64,000 nucleotides of DNA from Hemileia vastatrix (Eukaryota; Basidiomycota; Pucciniomycetes; Pucciniales; Zaghouaniaceae): contig JASXTE010000016.1 in the NCBI GenBank assembly GCA_030280995.1, positions 22,191,501 to 22,255,500 of the forward strand. The letters are read 5' to 3'. Each line of letters opens with the position of its first letter. Position 1 is the stretch's first letter. Below are positions 57,273 through 64,000 of this stretch, one piece after another. A model generated the notes under the pieces. It was given only the letters and a program-made list of their open reading frames with translations. It was not told where the DNA came from and did not search any database. A program made the position numbers and the translations under genes.

Positions 57273-58018
57273 TTGTTAAAACCAGAATTTAACACATGTA
57301 ATTCTGTGATTCAATATAAAGGAAGGTCTACAAAGGAAATGCATGCTCTTATGTCTGAAATTGACAATGCTTCTTTTGGAGAAGAGCTTTCTGGTAAGAA
57401 TAAAGATTCTATCATTAAATTGATAAAATCTTTTCCTATGGCCTTTGCTCATGGGTCACATGAACTAGGATTAGTTAAGAAAGAAATGAAACTTTCATTA
57501 TCTTGTCCATTAACTAACATACCACCCAGTTTGAAGAAGAAGCCTTACCCTGCTTCTCCCACAAAGAGAAAATATATTGAGGATATTATCTCTACCCTTT
57601 TGAAAATGAATATTATTGAAAAGGTAGTTGAAACACCTAGATATTGTGTTATCTTACCTTTCCTAATTTCTTATGAGAAAGATAAAGCCTGGTTATGTGG
57701 TGATTACAGAGCATTAAATACTTATACTGTTTATTATATCTACCCTTTACCTAGAATTAGCTTTATACATGCTACCTTACAAGGTGCTAAATATTTAAGC
57801 TGCTTGGATGGTAACAAGGGATATCACCAGGTACCTGTTGAGAAGAATTCCCTGAATTTTCTGATGATCGCTACTCATATGGGTATGTATAAGTATGTTA
57901 GGATGCCATTTGGCCCTAAAAATGCCCCTTCAGTTTTTCAAAAAGTTATGGATAACACATTCCATCAAGAGATAATTGAAGGATGGCTGATGGTTTATAT
58001 TGATGATATCGTTTAATT
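57273..58018 (+). pseudogene. Ty3-3 reverse transcriptase
   Basis: A 247-codon frame from pre-RT (KKKPYPASPTKRKYIEDII) through LCGDYRALNTYTVYYIYPLP to MGMYKYVRMPFGPKNAPSVF and VYIDDIV, ending in a TAA directly after the catalytic YIDD. The usual aspartate before the palm (VDDIYPLP in Ty3-2) is Tyr here. Confidence 0.88.
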
Positions 58019-58971
58019 CTCAAAAACATTTGAGGACCATCTCAACCACCTGTGTAAAGTGTTCCACAAAATGGATGAAATAAATATGACACTTACTTTG
58101 AAGAAATGTAAATTTGGTTTTCATTCCTTAAGATTGCTGGGCTATGTTGTTTCAGGGTTACAGATATGTGTTGACCAAAATAAAGTGGCAGATATACAGC
58201 AGGTGAAGGCTTCTACCATGGTTAGAGAGCTCCAGAGTTTTTTGAGAATGTGTGGATACTATAGACAGTATATTAAAAATTACCAAGTCATAGCTTTACC
58301 CCTTACCCAACTGACTAGAAAGGATGTTGCTTTTGTCTGGAATAGTGAAAGACAGAGAGCGTTTGACACTATGAAACACTGTTTGATGTCAGCATTAATT
58401 CTTGCTTTACCTGACTTTAAGAAACCATTTGTTTTGTACACTGATGCCAGTTTTATTGGTCTTGGTGCTGCCCTACATCAAAAACAAGTGATGAATGATA
58501 AAGTATCAGAAGTATTAATTTTTTATATTTAAAGAACCTTAAGAAATAGTGAATTGAAATATGGTGCCACTCAGCTTGAATGTTTAGCCATAGTGGGCTC
58601 TAGAAAAGCTACATTATTACCTAGATGTCCAGAAATTTGAACTTGTCACTGACTTCAGTGCAGTTAAATCCCTTTTAAACTTGAAAACACCTAACAGACA
58701 TATGTTCAGATGGCATTTAGCTGGTCAGGAATACAGAGGGAGAATGACAATTATTCATAGGGCTGGTATTTTTCACTCAAATGTGGATATGTTATCAAGG
58801 TTACCTTTACCAAATGATGACTCTAATCCTGCTTATGATCCTGAGGATGAAATTATTCATATTCATGGGATATATGTGGTTGATATGGAGGAAGAGCTAT
58901 TACAGCTTATTCTGGAATCATATGATAAGGACACTGACTTGAAAAAGTTATGCACCATATTAAATGATTGA
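58019..58971 (+). pseudogene. Ty3-3 RT thumb and RNase H
   Basis: 58,059-58,532 gives the RT thumb (SLRLLGYVVSGLQICVDQNK, FLRMCGYYRQYIKN) and RNase H start FVLYTDASFIGLGAALH. Stops and a frameshift follow near 58,530-58,680. 58,681-58,971 has the tail (RGRMTIIHRAGIFHSNVDML). One TGA at 58,968 interrupts the linker to integrase. Confidence 0.85.
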
Positions 58972-59028
58972 AAGAATGCTTCAATACAAGAATTAATTAA
59001 AATCCTTCCAACAAAGTACCAGAAGGCT

Positions 59029-60233
59029 TTGGAGAAAGGTAAATTTTCAATTGATGAAGGATATCTATATTATAGAAGAAAGTTGAGTAATGTCATTGTT
59101 ATTCCTCCTCCTATGAAAGAAATAATCTTGAGAATTTGTCATGATCACATATTAGCTGGACATTTTGATCTTGAAAAAACAATGATAAGAATTAAAAACA
59201 CTGCTTGGTGGGTTAATATGTCTGAAGACACCAAATTATATGTTGAATCTTGTGATTCTTTCCAAAAATCAAAAAGATTGACTGGTAAGAGAGCTGGATT
59301 AATGTAACATATTGAACCTTCTGATGCACTATGGCAGATAATAAACATGTATTTTGTAACAGGATTACCTATTGCTGGAAAAGAAAGTTATAACTCTTGT
59401 TGGGTTATTGTGGGCAGATTCACCAAAATGTGTAAATTTATCCCTACTCACAAGTATGTTTCCACTAAGGAACTAGCTTTCTTATGGTGGTCTCATATGT
59501 TTAATACTGCTGGTTTTCCTAAATCCATAATCTCTGACAGAGACACTAAATTTACTTCTGAAATTTGGATGTCTCTGATGGATGTTTGTGGTTGTGATCT
59601 GAAACTATCTACTGCCCATTACCCTCAGACTGATGGATTAGCCGAAAGAATGATTCAGACTCTAGAGGACATGATAAGAAGGTACTGTGCCTTTGTCCTT
59701 GAGTATAAATAAAATGACAGATTCACTCATGATTGGGTTACCTTACTTCCTGTGTTGGAATTTGCTTATAATATCATTGTTCATTCTGTTACTCAAAGAA
59801 AGCCTTTTGAGCTCTGGCTTGGATACTTTCCAAATACTCCTGCCCAAATTCTCAATATTAAAACACTTAAAGTGGATTTACACCCTGGTGTGAAATCTTT
59901 TATTCAAATTCAACAACTTTGCAGAAGTCATGCTCAAAAATGTATTGAAAAATCATTTGAATATGGGAAGAAGAGATGGGACAAATCCCATAAAGAATAC
60001 ACTTTTAAAAAGGGTGATGAGGTTTTGATTTCTACAGTCCACTTCAATTTATAAGGTAATAACAAATTGAAAGACCCATTTGTTAGTCCATTTGTTGTAA
60101 GAAGAATAGTTGGTGATAATGCAGTTGAGGTTATTTTGTATTCTCCATATGACAGAAAATATCCTGTTTTTTCAATATCTCTTTTGAAACCTTACACATC
60201 CAGTAGTGATTTATTTCCCAAAAAGAAGGTGAA
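59029..60233 (+). pseudogene. Ty3-3 integrase, catalytic residue lost and truncated
   Basis: 59,029-59,307 holds the zinc finger (CHDHILAGHFDLEKTM, then YVESCDSFQK with the last Cys changed to Phe). 59,347-59,712 is the core: the first catalytic Asp is Gly (IVGRFTK versus VDRLTK in Ty3-2), the second Asp (IISDRDTKF) and the Glu (LAERMIQ) remain. Later frames (59,752-60,054 and 60,067 on) give the GPF-like module and SISLLKPY. The reading passes into the Ty3-4 LTR at 60,234. Stops at 59,305, 59,710 and 60,052. Confidence 0.88.
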
Positions 60234-60988
60234 TGTCACCGGACAACCTACGCACAAGGTCGAGGATGTTCCTGAAAGTGAGATGAGGGATTTTAGAAAC
60301 TTCTTTGAAGCACAGAGGAATGATTCGAGGAAATGATTCGAAGGTCACTCGAAGTAATAGCTATAGGTTTGAGGTTCGTTCAAGAAGAATTATAAACTAG
60401 TTTCAAAGGTAATAGTAATTCTTAAAATCTCACTAAGGGTTGGAAACTCAATAATCAAAGATTTAGGATTTAGAAATGAATATTAAGAAAATAAAAGAAA
60501 GATACAATAACAATGATTTAGCTTTAAGGATTTACCACTATTAATGTAAATACGATTTTATAATTTAATTCTAAGGAATATCGAACCAAATATCCAACTC
60601 CTTTTATATCCTTTGTTCCTCCTCGCATCATTCCCATTCCATTGACCATTACTAACATACACTTAGACCCTCTTCACTAAATATCCGTCCATGCTCAATT
60701 TACCCCTTTTTAATTAATTAACAAAACTTTAATGAAAAAACTACTACTGTACTATTTTGTTGAACCTAGCGCTGTGCGTCGCTTATTGAAAAGGACTAAG
60801 GTACCCTATTGGGAGATTGACTAATTTTAGATTTAGAGTTTAGGCTAGCGCAGTTAAATAGTAAGTACACAAAGGAAAATCGCAGTTGCTATGGAGAATT
60901 GCTTTCTGCGCTTCAAGTATAGATTTAGGACTCGATATTATTGATTTAATGAGTTGATTTCGCCTCGAGTGTCACGTGGCGCGTGACA
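60234..60988 (-). repeat. Ty3-4 3' LTR
   Basis: Starts TGTCACCGGACAACC and ends TGTCACGTGGCGCGTGACA (60,970-60,988). It aligns with the solo LTR at 31,122-31,892, and both outer similarities stop exactly at these ends, which fixes the boundaries. 755 bp. Confidence 0.85.
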
Positions 60989-61005
60989 GATGCCCGGGTA
61001 TAAAA
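60970..61005 (+). promoter_or_regulatory. E-box palindrome and TATA box of the antisense gene
   Basis: TGTCACGTGGCGCGTGACA is an inverted repeat (TGTCACG/CGTGACA) containing CACGTG, and TATAAAA follows at 60,999-61,005, 94 bp upstream of the ATG. The palindrome is also the LTR tip and is conserved in the solo LTR. Confidence 0.55.
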
Positions 61006-61098
61006 ATTGCGAACTCCGTTAAGCTTGAGCCATCTTCCCACACTAGTTTCCCTTTTCTAATACTTTTTTCCTTCACCTCTTAATTACTTACTCTTATA

Positions 61099-62052
61099 AT
61101 GAACTGCCCCACTCCCACACCTAGGCCTCCACACCCTAAAGCGGATGGGGGAATAATCACACGACAGTTTTCACAGACTTGCACGGCTTGTGAAAGCATG
61201 GAATATTTCTGTGTCGAAAGTACAGCGACTCGAGGCCCTCGCCAGAAATGCGAGTTTTGCCATTGGCGGCGAGTGGCGTGCGATGCGTTGACGAAGAACG
61301 CGGAAATCGAAAAACGATTTACCAAAACTAAGTTTTGGGTAGTTCCGAAAACCAAGAAGGTGGTCGAAGACATTTGGGATGTCTCGATCGAAGATGAACA
61401 ATTGGTGGGGGAAAATGATAAGGAGTTAAACAACGAGATCTCAACCTAGGTAACCCAGGCCACGAGTTCGAAGCAAGGTGTTGAGGAAGAAGTCGACGAG
61501 TTGGTGGAGGAGGATGAAGATGAAGTCCCTGTTCCAGGGCGGGCACCCAAGAAACGACGGGTGGTCATCGAGGACAATGAGGAAGAGAGAGAGGTAGAGG
61601 TCAAAGTGACGCCAAGGTTATTTCTAGAGCCTGACCCCATCTTTGAGGTAAGTTTTTATTTGTTTATTTTAAGGATGAAGTTACTGATGAGTTTTTTGTT
61701 TTAGTCATCGAATACCCTTGAAGAGCCGATTGCGGAGCCTGCGCCGGTTATACCAACTGAGGCACACCCTTTGGCCACGGAGGTAGTTGAAGAGCCCGAA
61801 GACACCCTGGACCAGGTGTGGTCGAAGAAACCTCGTCAAGGTCGACGTGTAAGGTTCGCGGAAGAACTATGTGGGGAGGTCGACACTATTATCGACGCTG
61901 CTTCCTTTGACGTGGCAGAGGAGCTCTTGGAGATGGGAGAGGTGGTTCCGGTAGGAGAGGAGGAGGTATTTGAGAAATGCAGGAAGGAGATAAGGGTAGT
62001 TTTGGAGAAAATGAAAAGATTGGTTCGAGAGAAGTTAAAAGAAAAGATTTGA
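61099..62052 (+). CDS. Antisense zinc-cluster-like cargo gene of Ty3-4
   Basis: Exon 1 61,099-61,647 and exon 2 61,705-62,052, joined in phase 0 across a 57-nt intron (GTAAGTTT..TTTTAG). About 298 codons, broken by one in-frame TAG at 61,447-61,449 (ACC TAG GTA, easily derived from CAG). The N-terminus is Pro-rich. Residues about 28-61 contain CTACESMEYFC, a 12-residue spacer, then CEFCHWRRVAC: two CxxC-x6-C half-clusters. The rest is strongly acidic with a basic patch (PKKRRVV) and a C-terminal charged helix. Codon use is more GC-rich than the surroundings. It lies between the 3' LTR and pol, convergent with pol. A Zn-dependent DNA- or RNA-binding role is inferred. Same position and motif class as the gene at 11.4-12.1 kb. 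Confidence 0.7.
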
Positions 62053-62998
62053 AATGAAAAAGAGATGTAAAGAAGTAAAAAAATTGTATTTTAGTTTTAT
62101 TTTATTATTATTATTTTTTTATTGTAGGTGAATGTTATTAATTTTATAAGATTTGAGAGAAAGAGAAAAAGAAGAGAAAAAAAAGAAAAAAGAAGTTTTA
62201 AATAAAAAAATTTTTAGAATTTGAAAGAAGAACTTTAAAGAAAGAGAAAGGTTGTTTTAATTGAAGGAAGTTTTAGTGTTTTTAAAAGGAAAATTTTTAT
62301 GTAAGAAAAGAGAGAGAAAAAAGAAACGGTTTTGTGATTGGGATGAGTTTGTTAAATTGAGGATTTTAAAAAAATTTTTTTTTTTTTTTTTTAAGAAATT
62401 TTAGTTGAAAAGAGAGGAAGAAGAAAGAGATGAAAAAAAAAACAGAATTTAGAATTTAAGAGAATTTGAAAAGAAGAATTATTTGTTTCAAAGAATTATT
62501 ATTAGGAGATTTAGAGGTTGAAGTTAAGTTCGAGGAAATGGTCGTGTCGTACAAGATTTGATGATTCGAAGGAAAGAAAGTTTTTTTTTTTTTAAAAGAG
62601 AGAATAAAATTTTGAAAGAGAAATTTTTTTTTGAAGAGAATTTTAAATTTAAGAAAAGAATGTATTTAAAGAATTGAAAAAAGAAAAGAAAGAAAATATT
62701 TAGAGAGATTTATGAGTTTTTTTTATTTTATTTTATTATTTATGTTTATTCTATTTTATTTTATTTTATTTTATTTTATTTTATTTAATTTTATTTTATT
62801 TAATTTTAATTTTGATTTTATTTTATTTTATTTTATTTTATTGTATTTAATTTTAGTTGGTTTTGGAGGAAATTTTATAGAAGGAGAAGAAAGAAAAAGA
62901 AGAGAGAAAAAAAAGAAAACAAAGCTAAGAAATTTAAGAGGTGATTTAGATTTTAAAGAAAGAAACAAAAAGAAAAGAAAATTTTAAATAAAGAAATT
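62053..62998. other. Cytosine-depleted spacer between convergent genes
   Basis: On the plus strand I count only about 13 C in roughly 946 bases, with long G/A and T runs, including a TTTTA-type pentanucleotide repeat at about 62,715-62,855. The pol frame ends at 62,999 from the other side. No coding potential. Confidence 0.75.
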
Positions 62999-63313
62999 TT
63001 AAGGTTTTGGTTTTAAAGGATATTTTGAATGAAAAGATTTTAGGAGTTCAGGAGCGTTAGAAACATTGATGGCTGGTTCCCAGGATGTTTTGTCTGAGTC
63101 ATTGAGGAAGCCTTCCCATTCCACGAGGTATTGAAGTTTCCCCTTGCGTATTCTTGAATCAAGGATACGACTTACTTCCCACTCTAGATGATCTTCTACT
63201 TCGACCGGTTCCGGAGGAGGTTGGTTCTTGCCCGAGTATATTTCTCGAGCCAGTTCCAGGAGAGATATATGGAAAACAGGGTGAATCGCCTGCCATTTAG
63301 GAGGTAACTTGAG
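62999..63313 (-). pseudogene. Ty3-4 integrase C-terminal chromodomain
   Basis: In the same frame as the upstream integrase but after a TGA, the minus strand encodes KWQAIHPVFHISLLELA, then EWEVSRILDSRIRKGKLQYL, VEWEGFLNDSDKTSWEP and a helix (NAPELLKSFHSKYP), ending in TAA at 62,999. The aromatic and Val-Glu-Trp pattern is that of chromoviral chromodomains, which guide integration to marked chromatin. Confidence 0.88.
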
Positions 63314-64000
63314 TCAAAATGCAGTTTTAGAGACTTCAGAGTTGATTTCGAATGGTCCCAAGCGCTTTTCAGCCAGTTTCTTTGATGGTCTTGTTGTTCG
63401 AATGTTTTGTGCGTCGAGCCATACTTTGTCGCCTGGTTTAAAGGAAGGAGCAGATTGTCGATGTTTGTCGGCCTGTTCCTTGTATCTTCGAATTGCTGAT
63501 TCCAAATTTGTTTTAAGTTCTTCTTGGAGTCGTGATATAGTTCAAAGATAATGTTCCGCAGGATGATTAGTTCCTATATGGATTGAGTTGAATCGAGGAT
63601 GTCGTCCATAAATGGTTTCGAAAGGAGACTGTCGTGTCGAAGAATGAGTCGAGTTATTATAAGCAAATTTGGCCAATGGTAACCATGTGGGCCAATCTTC
63701 TTGTTGGTAACTGACATACATTTGAAGATTTTGTTCGAGGATTTGGTTAACTCTTTCTGTTTGACCATCGGTTTCAGGGTGATAGGCCGTGGAGAGATTC
63801 CTCGTGATATTGAGTTGTCGACATAGTTGGGTCCAGAATGTGGATACAAACAATGAGCCTCTATCTGAAATAATATCATTTGGTAAGCCGTGTTTAGAAA
63901 ATACATATTCTAGAAACAATTTTGACAAATCTTCTGCTGTAGCAGTAGTAGTGGTTTTAATAAAAATAGACATTTTTGAAAATCTATCTACTATTACTAA
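63314..64000 (-). pseudogene. Ty3-4 integrase core (continues past the window)
   Basis: Open from the window edge to 63,542 with the catalytic residues: Asp in VDRFSK at the edge, Asp in IISDRGSLF, and Glu in TDGQTERVNQ. WLPLAKFAYNNSTHSSTRQS and PFETIYGRHPRF follow. After a TGA at about 63,540 the same frame continues with AIRRYKEQADKHRQSAPSFK and GPFEINSEVSK to a second TGA at 63,311-63,313. Highly similar in style to Tf-type elements of rust fungi. Confidence 0.9.

Larger units (their letters stand above)
52537..60233 (+). mobile_element. Ty3-3: plus-strand relative of Ty3-2, 3' end displaced
   Basis: A 5' LTR (52,537-53,313), a primer site matching that of Ty3-2, and plus-strand gag-pol with motifs near-identical to Ty3-2. 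The C-terminal integrase frame is cut at 60,233 by the LTR of Ty3-4, so its own 3' LTR must lie beyond the window if it survives. It carries more stops than Ty3-2 and a mutated integrase active site. Confidence 0.88.
60234..64000 (-). mobile_element. Ty3-4: chromovirus with antisense cargo gene, runs off the right edge
   Basis: 3' LTR at 60,234-60,988, antisense gene 61,099-62,052, a C-poor spacer, then minus-strand integrase with a chromodomain to the window end. It is inserted in the integrase gene of Ty3-3 (left flank pentamer GTGAA; the other copy should lie beyond the window). Only two stops are seen in a kilobase of pol, both TGA where CGA is plausible, so it is the youngest element here. 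Confidence 0.88.

Noticed and set aside
62712..62987. Open frame with Phe/Ile/Leu run
   Set aside because: Translation of a TTTTA microsatellite and GA-rich tract; not a protein.
1..64000. CRISPR arrays, rRNA genes, bacterial operons
   Set aside because: No regularly spaced repeats with unique spacers, no rRNA-like sequence, and no ribosome-binding-site gene organisation.

Overview
The window looks like a transposon graveyard from an AT-rich fungal nuclear genome, probably a basidiomycete. Reasons: short GT-AG introns of about 55-110 nt, dense Ty3/gypsy, Ty1/copia, Helitron and PIF/Harbinger-like elements, and no bacterial gene organisation. The Tf-type chromovirus at the right edge is of a kind common in rust fungi (Pucciniales), so a rust is my best guess. 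That is inference, and no single-copy host gene was found to confirm it. Nearly every reading frame belongs to a mobile element and almost all are broken.

Layout: 0.1-1.4 kb is a hairpin-rich 363-bp tandem repeat with a foldback MITE inside it. 1.56-5.08 kb is a Harbinger-like element (Harb-A) with matching terminal inverted repeats. 5.1-8.9 kb is mostly unassigned, with one plausible two-exon gene end and a minisatellite. 8.9-23.4 kb appears to be a second Harbinger-like element (ORF1-like coiled-coil pseudogene and a right terminus at 23,390), split by a 9.84-kb Ty3/gypsy (Ty3-1, minus strand, two 1215-bp LTRs). About 24.1-32.0 kb is a minus-strand Helitron RepHel pseudogene, interrupted by a copia fragment (Copia-1) and by a solo LTR with a perfect 5-bp duplication. 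From 32,020 a third Harbinger-like element (Harb-B) begins. It hosts Copia-2 (34,281-49,742, duplication ATATC), which itself hosts Ty3-2 (36,826-46,444, duplication ATCAT). Its ORF1-like gene is cut by a solo LTR and by a plus-strand relative of Ty3-2 (Ty3-3, from 52,537). Ty3-3 is in turn interrupted at 60,234 by a minus-strand chromovirus (Ty3-4) that runs off the right edge.

The most interesting feature is shared by two different Ty3/gypsy families. Ty3-1 and Ty3-4 each carry, between the end of pol and the 3' LTR, an antisense, intron-containing gene with its own TATA-like element next to the LTR edge. Each encodes a small protein with two CxxC half-clusters resembling a fungal zinc cluster. 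Because the introns are antisense to the genomic RNA they can survive reverse transcription, so these genes travel as separately expressed cargo. The Ty3-4 copy is nearly intact (one TAG). A second recurrent oddity is a conserved frame layout (A, B in +1, then gag back in the frame of A) upstream of gag in Ty3-2 and Ty3-3.

Relative age from nesting: Harb-B is older than Copia-2, which is older than Ty3-2; Harb-B is older than Ty3-3, which is older than Ty3-4. Ty3-4 is the youngest by coding integrity.
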